From: Prevotella merdae
GTDB lineage: Bacteria; Bacteroidota; Bacteroidia; Bacteroidales; Bacteroidaceae
Direction: 5' to 3'
Assembly: GCF_900290275.1 (NCBI RefSeq)
Contig: NZ_LT985324.1
Span: 1,232,776-1,296,775, forward strand
DNA length: 64,000 nucleotides
In this document: piece by piece, positions 8,357-16,690 of the stretch
Numbering within the stretch: position 1 is the stretch's first letter
Layout: the number at the start of each line of letters is the position of its first letter
Notes under the pieces: generated by a model
Seen by the model: only the letters and a program-made list of their open reading frames with translations
The model's database searches: none
Told to the model about the DNA's origin: nothing
Position numbers and translations under genes: made by a program

Positions 8357-8863
8357 TTATCGCCATCCATCTTTCAATAAAGATAACACCTCTTGAGATA
8401 CAAAGATGTTATTTTTCTTGGTAAAACATTTATTCATAGCTCTCAATATTTCTTTATAGATTTGCATGGCTTCGATTGAGCTATCAGTAAAGACAGCAGC
8501 ACGACCTGCTATTAAAACATGTTCTGCTTTCTTATAAATACCTCCTGTACTTAACTCAACACCTTTAGGATTCGTTGACAAGTCTATTATGTAACGATAT
8601 GAGCCGTTCCGCTGCATCACAGTTCTACTTTTTACATTTTCATCTAATGGAATAACCATATATCTATTATCCAATGACATCCAATTGCTATAGTATGTAT
8701 AACCTAGATCTTCAAAATTAGATATGGATATTTCTCTTCTGATAGTTTTATGTTCAAAACTTCCCATTAGTATATATTCTAAAGGAACTTTTTCTTCTAC
8801 AACAGACATCATTTTAATAAGATCCAATTTTGTTAAAAAAAATACTTGTTGTTTACTTTTCAT
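8357..8863 (-). CDS. Hypothetical cytoplasmic protein, 168 residues, possible immunity protein
   Basis: No family recognised. The protein is soluble and mixed alpha/beta: a N-terminal helix (LDLIKMMSVVEEKV), a mid section with DLGYTYYSNWMSLDNRYMVIP, and a C-terminal helix pair (EAMQIYKEILRAMNKCF). It lies in a run of small unrelated genes on one strand, 8 bases downstream of the gene ending at 8872, so the two are probably co-transcribed. The run resembles immunity-gene arrays; no toxin partner is intact. Confidence 0.55.
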   Translation of the reverse strand: MKSKQQVFFLTKLDLIKMMSVVEEKVPLEYILMGSFEHKTIRREISISNFEDLGYTYYSNWMSLDNRYMVIPLDENVKSRTVMQRNGSYRYIIDLSTNPKGVELSTGGIYKKAEHVLIAGRAAVFTDSSIEAMQIYKEILRAMNKCFTKKNNIFVSQEVLSLLKDGWR

Positions 8864-8871
8864 ACAATATA

Positions 8872-9396
8872 TTATTCAACATAAACTTTTATAGAATATA
8901 GAATAGAAATAGGTGGATTCATATTATTGAAGTATGTTTCAATTTTATTTATTTCATTTTCATCCTGTACATATCCACCTATTTTCAGACTAATAGGATT
9001 GACGAAACGTCTTCCAATATATATATAAGCATTGGGAAATTCGTTAGGAATACAGAGTCTTGCTTTCTTAATCCATTCTTCAATTTTCAAAACTACTTTT
9101 CCATCTTTACTATTTGCCCATTTATAATCATCCCAAATATCTCGAAATTCATCTTTTATATCATCTAATAAGTCATAAGATAAAATGTTTTCTAATTTAT
9201 CTATTATTTTTTTGATTTCTGATTTTCTTGTGTCAGGTTGTAATGGAAATAGTGAAAGAAGTTTCTTAACATTAGGGTCTTTCCTACATTTTAATTGTTG
9301 CATTATATAATTGCTAAAATTAAAATGTAGAAATTCAGAGATATCAGCCTGTATCGTTGTCTCTTTATCTTGATTATATTTTTCAATGATGTTCAT
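8872..9396 (-). CDS. Hypothetical soluble protein, 174 residues
   Basis: The first 90 residues are helical and charged (EFLHFNFSNYIMQQL, KKIIDKLENILSYDLLDDIKDEF). The rest has strands (NAYIYIGRRFVNPISLKIGGYV). No signal peptide and no recognised family. The start overlaps the end of the preceding secreted-protein gene by 14 bases, indicating translational coupling, and the next gene follows after 8 bases. A three-gene transcript 9994 to 8357 is likely. Confidence 0.6.
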   Translation of the reverse strand: MNIIEKYNQDKETTIQADISEFLHFNFSNYIMQQLKCRKDPNVKKLLSLFPLQPDTRKSEIKKIIDKLENILSYDLLDDIKDEFRDIWDDYKWANSKDGKVVLKIEEWIKKARLCIPNEFPNAYIYIGRRFVNPISLKIGGYVQDENEINKIETYFNNMNPPISILYSIKVYVE

Positions 9397-9994
9397 ATAT
9401 GAATTCTATTGTTTCATAGTGTTTCCTATATTCTTTTTTTAATTTTACGACCCTATTATTCTTATCATAAGTAAAGACACATGTATATGAAATAATGACG
9501 TCAGACATGTTTGGCTTATATGTATAACTATATTGAGTAATAAGACAATCCTTGACTATAATTTCAATACTTAACACATAGTCAACACTGGCATCAAGAT
9601 ATGTGTAATACTTATTGATATTTTGTATAGAAATCTTTTTTTGTTCCCCTATTGGCTTTGTAAATGACAAGATTTCGCTTGGGCCATAACTTGATAAAAT
9701 ATCAGCAATAACACATGCATCCTTATATATGACCTCGGGATATTTTAGCTTTATTCCATAATCTGTTAGGCTATTAGATTGATTTAAAAATATCTTTTGA
9801 CGCGTTTTGTCATCTGTGGACAATTTAATCAATCTACCCTTTTTATTATATACCCCGATTTTTTTCCCGTGTAGAAATAAACTTCTCTCTAACTTATAAC
9901 CATTACTTAAAATGTTTACAACAGTCTGTGATTTCAATTCCAAACTGTTTAGAATTGAAATCACAGAAAGTATTAATATCGCGCAAAATCTCAT
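9383..9994 (-). CDS. Hypothetical secreted protein, 203 residues
   Basis: A signal peptide (MRFCAILILSVISILNSLELKSQT) precedes a beta-rich mature protein with repeated hydrophobic strands (VDYVLSIEIIVKDCLITQYSYTY at about 135-157, VIISYTCVFTYDKNNRVVKLKK after it). No family recognised. Its start lies nine bases after the stop of a short conserved coding fragment (10004-10117). That arrangement would be expected if this were the immunity gene of a deleted toxin. It heads the overlapping set with the two genes below it. Confidence 0.6.
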   Translation of the reverse strand: MRFCAILILSVISILNSLELKSQTVVNILSNGYKLERSLFLHGKKIGVYNKKGRLIKLSTDDKTRQKIFLNQSNSLTDYGIKLKYPEVIYKDACVIADILSSYGPSEILSFTKPIGEQKKISIQNINKYYTYLDASVDYVLSIEIIVKDCLITQYSYTYKPNMSDVIISYTCVFTYDKNNRVVKLKKEYRKHYETIEFIYEHH

Positions 9995-10003
9995 TACTAA
10001 TTT

Positions 10004-10117
10004 TTATTTAGTTCCTTGCTTTAGGATTTCTGTTCCAAGTTCAATACTTAACATTATGCAATCTTTTGCATAATGCTTCCATACTGCGAAAGTACGGAAG
10101 CATTTGTATGGGGGAAA
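10004..10117 (-). pseudogene. Conserved leader fragment, copy A (reads PPYKCFRTFAVWKHYAKDC)
   Basis: The minus strand encodes PPYKCFRTFAVWKH, then YAKDCIMLSIELGTEILKQGTK and TAA at 10004-10006. Parts of the same peptide are encoded at 10929-10977 and 17392-17550, so it is a repeated protein-coding module, not chance. The DNA also forms a hairpin (ATGCTTCC with GGAAGCAT and TACT with AGTA, around 10074-10104). The module ends right before a different small gene each time. I infer it is the conserved region just ahead of a variable toxin end; the parent protein is not present. Confidence 0.5.
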
Positions 10118-10127
10118 AGACAAAAGA

Positions 10128-10802
10128 TTATTGCAGACTCTTGTCAAGGATTTCAAGAAGAATGGCAGGGTCCTCGTGGATTTGCTCAGCAGTGAGTCCT
10201 CTCTTTTCCACTTCTTCAGCGACGGCAGGATAGTCCTTGAATTTTTCCTTTATCTTTTTCAACAGTTTCTTTTGAGAATATTTTTCTCTTTTGGAATTAA
10301 TTTTTTTATCCTCAAATAACATCCAATAGTAAACAAGCTTTCCGCCATCAACCTTATAGTCGTATGATCTACAGCCCAAGTAAACGGTATTATTTGTCCA
10401 TATACCAGTAAACGACCTGCTGTGGGTGGAATTGTCAAAAGCAAACGGCTGCATATAGCCCGTAACATGTTTACCCTTGTAAACAACTGTAGCCAAATAC
10501 TGGTATTTAGGGTCTTCGTCTATAAGGATGAAAGTGCGTTTCTTGCCATCCTGGAGAGCATTATCCACCTCAAGGGATTTAATGTCTACGATTTTGTATT
10601 TTACATCCTTACCATTTTGTGTTTCACTGAAATAGATGTTTTTTTTCATGAAGTGGATGTCGTTCTGCAAATAGCCGTTGAGCACAGTACCGTCTTTAAG
10701 AGTCAGCACTGCCTTAGGCCATACGACTTTGGGTTTCTTGGCGTTTGCTGTTATCGCAAACGAGAATACCATTAGGAAGATGATGAAAAATAGTTTCTTC
10801 AT
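10128..10802 (-). CDS. Hypothetical periplasmic protein, 224 residues
   Basis: It has a signal peptide (MKKLFFIIFLMVFSFAITANA). The mature N-terminal part AVLTLKDGTVLNGYLQNDIHF, followed by YKIVDIKSLEVDN, is a common Bacteroidetes pattern in small secreted proteins with an SH3-like barrel ('l.dG..l.Gyl'). The C-terminal third is lysine-rich and helical (KLLKKIKEKFKDYPAVAEEVEK). The function is unknown. It is bracketed on both sides by copies of the leader module (10004-10117 and 10929-10977), so it may have arrived or moved as a cassette. Confidence 0.6.
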   Translation of the reverse strand: MKKLFFIIFLMVFSFAITANAKKPKVVWPKAVLTLKDGTVLNGYLQNDIHFMKKNIYFSETQNGKDVKYKIVDIKSLEVDNALQDGKKRTFILIDEDPKYQYLATVVYKGKHVTGYMQPFAFDNSTHSRSFTGIWTNNTVYLGCRSYDYKVDGGKLVYYWMLFEDKKINSKREKYSQKKLLKKIKEKFKDYPAVAEEVEKRGLTAEQIHEDPAILLEILDKSLQ

Positions 10803-10928
10803 AAGCGAATAATTTTATGGTTTTTAATGCGCCAAATTTAATACTTTTTTTCTTAACAAGCAAATGTTTGAGGTCGTTTTTTAGAAGATTCAATCTCGTT
10901 ATATAATGAAAAATCAAAGTGTGAAAAT

Positions 10929-10977
10929 GCTTCCATACTGCGAAAGTACGGAAGCATTTGTATGGGGGAAAAGCCAA
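10929..10977 (-). repeat. Conserved leader fragment, copy B
   Basis: These 49 bases match copy A (10077-10125) almost perfectly and encode FPPYKCFRTFAVWKH on the minus strand. The match stops where copy A goes on to YAKDC. The hairpin ATGCTTCC/GGAAGCAT is kept. It sits between the radical SAM gene and the secreted protein gene at 10802. Confidence 0.6.
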
Positions 10978-10979
10978 GA

Positions 10980-11594
10980 TTATTTTATAACATAACGGAA
11001 GATGTCAAAGCGAGAAAAGCCAATGCTTTCGAGAATTTCCCTGCTTTTGATTTGATTGCTTTTATTGTTGTAGTTTTTTATGAGAGGAATTCTGATAATG
11101 GTCTTATCTGCATACCCATTGTCTACAAGCCATTTGAGATTGGCTAATACAAAAGAGTTGTTCTTGCCTGTGTATTGCTTGTAAATAAACTCGTCCATAT
11201 CTTTGATGTCAATCACTAAAAGGTCAGCAAATTGAGCAACTTTAAAGATATTTTTGTTCGGTACATTCAATGAAGATTCTATGGTGATTTTCCATTCCTC
11301 TGGCATTTTTCGAGTAAACTCACTTATAAAATCAGCGTACAGCAGTGGCTCACCACCACCAAAAGTAACTCCTCCACCCGTTGCCAAAAAATAAATATTG
11401 TCAGGCATCAAGCGTTCTATCAGTTCATCAACAGTAAGCTTACATTCTGGTGATTCTTTGAAGCATTGGGCGTTTATGCAATATGCACATCTAAGTGGAC
11501 ATTCATGAAATGCAACGAGAGTAGTGATGCCGTCACCGTCTGTAGCCAAGCGGTGACGGTCAATTCCTATCAATGGTGCTTCTAATGATGGCAT
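10980..11594 (-). CDS. Radical SAM activase-like enzyme
   Basis: The 204-residue protein has the radical SAM cluster motif CPLRCAYC (Cys32, Cys36, Cys39) and GGGVTFGGGEPLL around residues 73-85, which binds the methionine end of SAM. It also has a DLLVIDIKDMD strand typical of pyruvate-formate-lyase-activating-enzyme-like proteins. At about 200 residues it is short, with no SPASM or extra Fe-S domain. It may activate a glycyl-radical enzyme or modify a peptide; neither substrate is adjacent. It follows the Cys-cluster/TonB-like gene after 3 bases, so the two are coupled and probably work together. That pairing is the best clue to function. Confidence 0.78.
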   Translation of the reverse strand: MPSLEAPLIGIDRHRLATDGDGITTLVAFHECPLRCAYCINAQCFKESPECKLTVDELIERLMPDNIYFLATGGGVTFGGGEPLLYADFISEFTRKMPEEWKITIESSLNVPNKNIFKVAQFADLLVIDIKDMDEFIYKQYTGKNNSFVLANLKWLVDNGYADKTIIRIPLIKNYNNKSNQIKSREILESIGFSRFDIFRYVIK

Positions 11595-11597
11595 AAG

Positions 11598-12554
11598 TTA
11601 CTTTAGCATAATATCTATTGGTATCATAATTTTCGCACATGTCGGCTTGCCGTCTTTTAAGGCTGGCTTCCATTTAGGCATCGCTTTTACAAGTCGTAAC
11701 ACTTCCTCTTTCATCTCTTGAGGACAAATTGTTATGACTTTAACATCGGCAAGACTGCCATCCCCCAACACATAGAAAGAAACATTTATGCGCTGCTGAT
11801 ATGCTCCTTGTAAAGTTTCAGGTACACATAAATTTTGTTCTACAAAATGTAGTAGGGCACTGTTGCCGCCAGGATAGAATGGCCCTGTGTCAAAATCTTT
11901 ATTTTCAACAACCATTTTTCCTTCCTGTTTTTTCTTGCGACGCTTCTTTGTTTTAGGCTTTTGTGGTACAACTACAACCATTTCTCCTAAAATATTATAG
12001 TCTTCTTCCGTTAGGCAAAGCGTGTTAAAGCCTTTCAAGTCCAGTTCGCTGAATGAATAGACCTTGTTTTTATAACCAATATATTCCAATCGTAGCGTGG
12101 AATCCCTTGGAAAGGTAACAGAAAAGTTTCCGTCAATGTCTGTAATGCTGCCGGATCGTTTGTTTCCTACAACAATAATTACACCAACAATAGGAGTTCC
12201 GTCAGCATCTTTCACACATCCATTGATTGTAACTTGTGCTCTTGTTGGCAGAGAGTCTGCTGCGATTACTTCATTACCAATAGGTACAGACGGTGACGAA
12301 GTTTGGGCATATACATTGTATGGGGTCGCCAAAATGCCAATGGCAACACCTGTAACACAAACAGCCTCTCCCATGCGTTTGCGTAAAGACAATTCCGACT
12401 CTATATATTTTCTTTCAGTCTCGCATGCTGGACATGTTCCACTGCAATGTCCTTTGAAGTGGCAAACTCTTGGCTCGTATGCAATGCCATTCATGTCAGC
12501 AATCTTTTTTCTGACAGCTTTCAGTACGTCGCAAATTTTTCTACCCCTATCCAT
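11598..12554 (-). CDS. Membrane protein with Cys cluster, carboxypeptidase-regulatory-like and TonB C-terminal domains
   Basis: Domains in order: residues 1-50 cytoplasmic with Cys31, Cys37, Cys41 and Cys44 (CHFKGHCSGTCPAC), probably a metal-binding knuckle; a membrane helix at about 62-85 (VCVTGVAIGILATPYNVYA); a CarboxypepD_reg-like beta domain at about 108-170 (INGCVKDADGTPIVGVIIVV...DIDGNFSV); a lysine-rich linker; and a TonB C-terminal-like domain at about 225-318 (INVSFYVLGDGSLADVKVI...MPKWKPALKDGKP). The layout, with a periplasmic sensor/energy part and a cytoplasmic Cys head, suggests signal or redox coupling across the membrane. It is the first gene of a pair with the radical SAM enzyme. 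TAACTTTG upstream (minus strand, 12572-12585 region) is its likely -7 box. Confidence 0.75.
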   Translation of the reverse strand: MDRGRKICDVLKAVRKKIADMNGIAYEPRVCHFKGHCSGTCPACETERKYIESELSLRKRMGEAVCVTGVAIGILATPYNVYAQTSSPSVPIGNEVIAADSLPTRAQVTINGCVKDADGTPIVGVIIVVGNKRSGSITDIDGNFSVTFPRDSTLRLEYIGYKNKVYSFSELDLKGFNTLCLTEEDYNILGEMVVVVPQKPKTKKRRKKKQEGKMVVENKDFDTGPFYPGGNSALLHFVEQNLCVPETLQGAYQQRINVSFYVLGDGSLADVKVITICPQEMKEEVLRLVKAMPKWKPALKDGKPTCAKIMIPIDIMLK

Positions 12555-12571
12555 AATATTACTAAATTTAA

Positions 12572-13215
12572 CCTCACAAAGTTACACCATAAAAACGACA
12601 ATTCCCTCGTTTTATTGCATTATCTCACCCCTCCCACGCAAATTGGATACAAATCGTGCTGTGGGAACTTCTCGTAGCCGATATAGAGGGTATCGAAGGC
12701 ATCGGTGCCATCGGTACGGTGTTCGAGAAGGTCTTCTTCGGACTCCGGCTGCTTTTCCATGGACTTGTTCTTGCGGAAGCCGTTGCGTCCTCGCTCCACT
12801 CCTACTGACTGGATGGCGAGGATAAGGTCATCGTTGTTTTGGCGGATGAAGTACGGCATGAGGCGTTGCTTCCGGCAAAGATGAATACTTGTCATTTTGG
12901 TGGCGAAATAAAAGCCGATTCGTCCACAAACATTGCATGGGACGGTGGAGCAAGCTACCAAGATAACAGCATAGGAAAGATGCACAAAGTGCAGGAAAGG
13001 CGGTGCGCCACGCCTTACTCCTTTGAGAAACGGGATTGGCTACCTTATGTGATTGACTCTCACGCCTGAGAGATTGCAAAAGCCAAAGGTGCGAAGAGCG
13101 AAGCGAAGGAGGTGCTGAAGGCGGAGCACACCACTGAAAAAAGAAAAGCCTTCATCCTGCGTTGGGCGCAAGACAAAGGCGTATAGGAAAGGGTGATTAG
13201 GCAATGTTCCGCTTC
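12572..13215. repeat. Degenerate repeat module R1 (longest of four)
   Basis: This copy shares 120-130 bases with R2-R4 (about 12604-12735) plus promoter-flank bases (CACAAAGTTACACC) also found before the gene at 16674. On the minus strand 12985-12620 encodes a plausible protein end (RLMPYFIRQ, ILAIQSVGVERGRNGF, ESEEDLLEHRTDGTDAFDTL, YIGYEKFPQHDLYP). On the plus strand about 13070-13186 encodes a different tail (KAFILRWAQDKGV and stop) preceded by one in-frame TGA. So two converging gene ends overlap here. Neither is intact and I cannot name either family. The rest of the stretch to 13238 has no gene. Confidence 0.55.
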
Positions 13216-13238
13216 TTTTTATTTTATATGACTGATTC

Positions 13239-14105
13239 TTAGTTGAAATGTACCTTTATGTATTCAGGGTCATTGCATGAAACCTCTGTAAGGTCATCTC
13301 TTTTTAAGCAGTATTCTTCTTGAAAATAAACAGGAATTTCATTGTGTACGATGTGGTAGTCCGATAATTCTTTTATCGATTTCAATAGCTTTGTTTCAAC
13401 AATGTCGTTGTCAGCCATATTGATATCGGAATACAAGACAACAATTCTTCCATTTCGATAGAACATTCCAATAAACCCTTTCTTATCATAAGAGATGTCA
13501 TTGCCGAGACACATATATCGTTTATTTTTTATGTGTTTAAATCGTATATATGTAATAATAGGGTTGTGTTCGTTGATAAAACTATTTAAGATATTGTTTA
13601 TTTGCTCATTTTTAATAACATTTGTATCACTTGCTATTACTTTGCAAACAAAGTCATCCTCTTTTGCTGGCAATATTTTCCCCTTACTGAATATCCTGTA
13701 TGTCCTTGTGTTCAGTGGACCTTCATAGTCTATGAGTCCTGTGCTAAGATCATCATACTTTTTAAGTGAATCAGTGCATAACAAAGAAGCAGGAATATTT
13801 AGTAAACTGTCAGCCCAACTCCTATTAATGGAATAGTAACATATAAGTTTCCCATCTTTATAGAAAACCTTATCAACAAGTTTACTATAATAAAGTTTCC
13901 CAAAGCTTGTTATTTCCATAAATTGCTTTTCGTTTTTATTGTAAAAAAGTATAGAATAAATATGGTCGTTTGGATTATCTTTTATGAAATTAGATAGTAA
14001 TGAATCCAAAGATTCTTCTATAAATATCTTTGGCGTTTTATTCTTGTCACAACCAGAGACAACAAGTAACGATGCAATTATTATATAAAAGAAAATCTTT
14101 TTCAT
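13239..14105 (-). CDS. Lipoprotein with two similar halves, 288 residues
   Basis: The signal MKKIFFYIIIASLLVVSGC is a clear lipoprotein signal (Cys19). Two halves of the mature protein look related: SLLSNFIKDNPNDHIYSILFY near 35-55 with a following FYKDGKLICYYS, and NILNSFINEHNPIITYIRF near 173-191 with a following FYRNGRIVVLYS. This suggests an internal duplication. No named family recognised. It lies between repeat modules R1 and R2 and reads like one cassette in the array. Periplasmic lipoproteins are a frequent form of immunity protein; that role is inferred. Confidence 0.65.
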   Translation of the reverse strand: MKKIFFYIIIASLLVVSGCDKNKTPKIFIEESLDSLLSNFIKDNPNDHIYSILFYNKNEKQFMEITSFGKLYYSKLVDKVFYKDGKLICYYSINRSWADSLLNIPASLLCTDSLKKYDDLSTGLIDYEGPLNTRTYRIFSKGKILPAKEDDFVCKVIASDTNVIKNEQINNILNSFINEHNPIITYIRFKHIKNKRYMCLGNDISYDKKGFIGMFYRNGRIVVLYSDINMADNDIVETKLLKSIKELSDYHIVHNEIPVYFQEEYCLKRDDLTEVSCNDPEYIKVHFN

Positions 14106-14164
14106 AATTAGTCTATTCTAATGGTAAAATTTAAGGAGAATGCATTTGTTCCACTCTAAAAGAA

Positions 14165-14465
14165 ACGTTATTTTCCCAATTTTATTGCCTTATCTCACTC
14201 CACCAATTGCAATTGGATATAAATCGTGCTGTGGGAACTTCTCGCAGCCGATATAGAGGGTATCGAAGGCATCAGTGCCGTCGGTACGGTGTTCGAGAAA
14301 ATCTTTGTTCTCACCAAAAAGGTGCAGATGAAGCGAAGCGTAACAGGAGATGATACCGATGGCTGCTGCCCACAAAGGAAAAGCCCTTGTCCTACATTGG
14401 TTGGGCGCAAGACAAAGGCTTTATCTGGAAAGGCGGATTAGGAGGAATTCCGCTTCAATAAATCA
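14165..14465. repeat. Degenerate repeat module R2
   Basis: About 290 bases matching R3 and R4. Minus strand 14310-14190 encodes EHRTDGTDAFDTLYIGCEKF and a stop at the left. Plus strand 14385-14460 encodes SYIGWAQDKGFIWKGGLGG, IPLQ and TAA at the right. The segment for QPESEED seen in R1 and R4 is deleted here. It lies exactly between two unrelated genes, and its right edge merges with the end of the DUF4253 gene. Confidence 0.6.
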
Positions 14466-15509
14466 ATCCCACCAGAAATACCATATTGTGGATTTTTTAA
14501 GTTGAGAAGAAAGGGATGCAAGATTGTTTCCTTGTAAAATATCCGCACTATATCCCAAATGTTCCTCTGCAATAGGCATTGTATCACCCATCACTGAACT
14601 GTGCAGATAATACTCAACAACATCATCTGAAATATATGCTACACACGCACCATGTTTCTCATACCAATATTTGGCTATTGCCATGTGTTCTTCAGCTTTC
14701 GGACATTCATTCCAGTCACCAAACGGAACATACGCAAATACTTTCCATGGTTCTTTCACGGGAACTTCAACAAGATAGAGATCCGTGCCTTCTTCAATTT
14801 CAAAATCATTGATAGGCTCAATATCCTCATCTGTACCAACAACATCATTCTTCCATTCTGCATCGCTGTATTCTTCCTTTACCTGTTCCATTCTTTCATG
14901 CAGGATAGAAGCTCCATCGTTTAAGTTTGATGCCAACAATTTAGATTGCCACTCCTGACGCTTGGTTTCATCATACCATTCAGAACTGTCATCAAGTGAG
15001 TCGAAAAAACAACTGTCTACAGCCAACAGAACCGGGCTAAAGCCTTCTTGCTTGCCTCTCTCGTAAGCATCAAGCCACAACTGCTTAATCTCTGGCGAAG
15101 GTACATCTACATGGGTAACTTTACAACCTTGAAGGAACCACTCAATGGAAGGCAAAGGCGGTATATTGTCTTCACTCTCTACCTCCACTACTTTCATGTT
15201 CTTGTACGAAATCATGTAAAGGTTTACCAATTTGAAGAATCTCCATGCCAAGAAAGCACAAACAATTATAGGTGTATAGAATTGTCCGCCACTCATTATT
15301 CGAGCCACCAATAATCCAATACACAACACAAGCACAAGTCCCCAAACAATCAGTTGCTTGCGTAAAATACGACACACTCCCCGCCAGTCATTAGCTTCAA
15401 TGAGAGCGTTCAAATCGTTGCCCATCTTTTTCTCTGTCCGCTTTTTCCACTTATACAACAAGGCGAAAATGATGACAACTGCCAATACGATGAATAATAG
15501 TTGTTCCAT
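14463..15509 (-). CDS. Membrane protein with DUF4253 domain, likely immunity-type
   Basis: The 348-residue protein has an N-terminal membrane helix (3-19), a second hydrophobic block at about 52-90 (two helices), then a soluble part. The C-terminal 130 residues match DUF4253: DLYLVEVPVKEPWKVFAYVP, then PFGDWNECPKAEEHMAIAKY and WYEKHGACVAYISDDVVEYY. DUF4253 proteins are regular members of polymorphic-toxin immunity loci and often neighbour SUKH and Imm proteins. The protein ends FWWD right inside module R2. No toxin partner is visible. The family role as immunity protein is from prior knowledge; the membrane fusion is seen here. Confidence 0.75.
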   Translation of the reverse strand: MEQLLFIVLAVVIIFALLYKWKKRTEKKMGNDLNALIEANDWRGVCRILRKQLIVWGLVLVLCIGLLVARIMSGGQFYTPIIVCAFLAWRFFKLVNLYMISYKNMKVVEVESEDNIPPLPSIEWFLQGCKVTHVDVPSPEIKQLWLDAYERGKQEGFSPVLLAVDSCFFDSLDDSSEWYDETKRQEWQSKLLASNLNDGASILHERMEQVKEEYSDAEWKNDVVGTDEDIEPINDFEIEEGTDLYLVEVPVKEPWKVFAYVPFGDWNECPKAEEHMAIAKYWYEKHGACVAYISDDVVEYYLHSSVMGDTMPIAEEHLGYSADILQGNNLASLSSQLKKSTIWYFWWD

Positions 15510-15572
15510 AAAGTAGGTTTTATTGCGACAAAGATACAGAGTTTCTTCTTATTTTCTGCAAAAATGAGCAAT

Positions 15573-15806
15573 TATCTTACTCCGCCAATCGCAATTGGGT
15601 ATAAATCGTGCTGTGGGAACTTCTCGCAGCCGATATAGAGTGTTTCGAAGGCATCGGTGCCGTCGGTACGGTGCTCGAGAAGATCTTTGTTCTCACCAAA
15701 AAGGTGCAGATGAAGCTATGCGTAACAGGAGATGATGCCGATGGCTGCTGCCCACAAAGGAAAAGCCATTGTTCTACTTTGGTTGAGCGCAAGACAAAGG
15801 TTTTAA
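15573..15806. repeat. Degenerate repeat module R3
   Basis: About 230 bases matching R2 closely, but the right end (the WKGGLGGIPLQ tail) is missing because the gene ending at 15774 begins there. Its last codons (SCAQPK and stop) are inside the repeat. The minus frame EHRTDGTDAFETLYIG is kept, and an in-frame stop (TAG) interrupts the preceding residues. The direct contact with the gene shows the module recombined into a coding end. Confidence 0.6.
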
Positions 15807-16313
15807 AACTCTAAACAATTTATTTGATTGATATACAACAAAAGTCGCATTGTCTTTTATAACAACTTCGATAAAGTTATTTCGTATATAGTATCTTTTG
15901 GTTTTATTATCTTTTACATAAAATCTATCATCATACCATCTAACCTTTTTGTATATATGTTTTTTATCTAATAAAATAACATCACCCCATCTGTCTGAAT
16001 AAAATATTGTATCATTCTTTTGTTTGTTAAAAATCAGTGAAACATCAGTCGTTTCACGCCGAACGATTTTTAAATCTGCACATTTTTTTAATGTATATGA
16101 TTTATTTGTCACTATACGGACGTATGCATAATCATTAAATACAGGAGTATTTATAGTAAGAACTTTGTCTATTACAGGAATTTCATAATAGAAAGTAGTA
16201 TCCATAAGAACTTGCCTATGATTATATAGATAGCAAGAAAATATGAAGAATACCAGTAAGCCTATATTTATCAATAGGACTATTTCATATTTCTTAGAGT
16301 TATTCATTGTCAT
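15774..16313 (-). CDS. Membrane-anchored hypothetical protein, 179 residues
   Basis: One membrane helix at about residues 10-29 (IVLLINIGLLVFFIFSCYLY) is followed by an extracytoplasmic beta-rich part (TFYYEIPVIDKVLTI, FNDYAYVRIVTNKSYTL). No family recognised. Its start overlaps the preceding gene by 14 bases. The last six or so residues (LSCAQPK) come from repeat module R3, so the original C-terminus was probably replaced. Likely half of a two-gene membrane immunity cassette with its upstream neighbour; inferred. Confidence 0.58.
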   Translation of the reverse strand: MTMNNSKKYEIVLLINIGLLVFFIFSCYLYNHRQVLMDTTFYYEIPVIDKVLTINTPVFNDYAYVRIVTNKSYTLKKCADLKIVRRETTDVSLIFNKQKNDTIFYSDRWGDVILLDKKHIYKKVRWYDDRFYVKDNKTKRYYIRNNFIEVVIKDNATFVVYQSNKLFRVLKPLSCAQPK

Positions 16314-16674
16314 AATAGTATATGGGTATATTAAAAGAAGGCCAACATTGAAAATAGAGAATTTCTATAGTGTCCCCGATCTTATCCTTATTGCCAACTT
16401 CAATTAAAGAATTCCCTGTATAGGTTTCATCTCCGACACTGAACTCATAAAGATAACAATTTGTAGTGTACCTGTGGATCACTGATGATTCATTGTCAGT
16501 GATTACGGCTTTGCATTGACTTCCGTAATGTTTTAGCATTGGTGTCAAAATTAGTGCAGAAATAACTGCATATAAGATAATGACAACACAAATTGAGAAG
16601 TAGACATTTCCTATTGTTAATTTTATAGGGAATGTCTTTGACGCTGATTTTCTGTAGTGTTTCTTTTTTGTCAT
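16300..16674 (-). CDS. Membrane protein, about 124 residues
   Basis: I place the start at ATG 16674 (MTKKKHYRKSA). The longer frame from a TTG at 16698 would run through the probable -7 box TAACTTTG just upstream. The protein has one strong membrane helix at about 28-50 (YFSICVVIILYAVISALIL) and a short outer domain with YLYEFSVGDETYTGNSLI. No named family. It is coupled to the next gene by a 14-base overlap. It follows module R4 directly, in the same arrangement in which the gene at 12554 follows R1. Confidence 0.6.
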   Translation of the reverse strand: MTKKKHYRKSASKTFPIKLTIGNVYFSICVVIILYAVISALILTPMLKHYGSQCKAVITDNESSVIHRYTTNCYLYEFSVGDETYTGNSLIEVGNKDKIGDTIEILYFQCWPSFNIPIYYYDNE

Positions 16675-16690
16675 AAATTCAACAACTATA

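Noticed and set aside
10714..10977. 87-residue frame starting MAFPPYKCFRTFAVWKH
   Set aside because: Only its first 17 residues are the repeated leader; the rest is non-coding sequence and the start of the next gene, so listed as a repeat and not a gene.
12839..13069. 76-residue plus-strand frame in module R1
   Set aside because: Could be part of the decayed plus-strand gene, but a stop separates it from the recognisable tail and the opposite frame is equally open; kept only as part of the R1 repeat.
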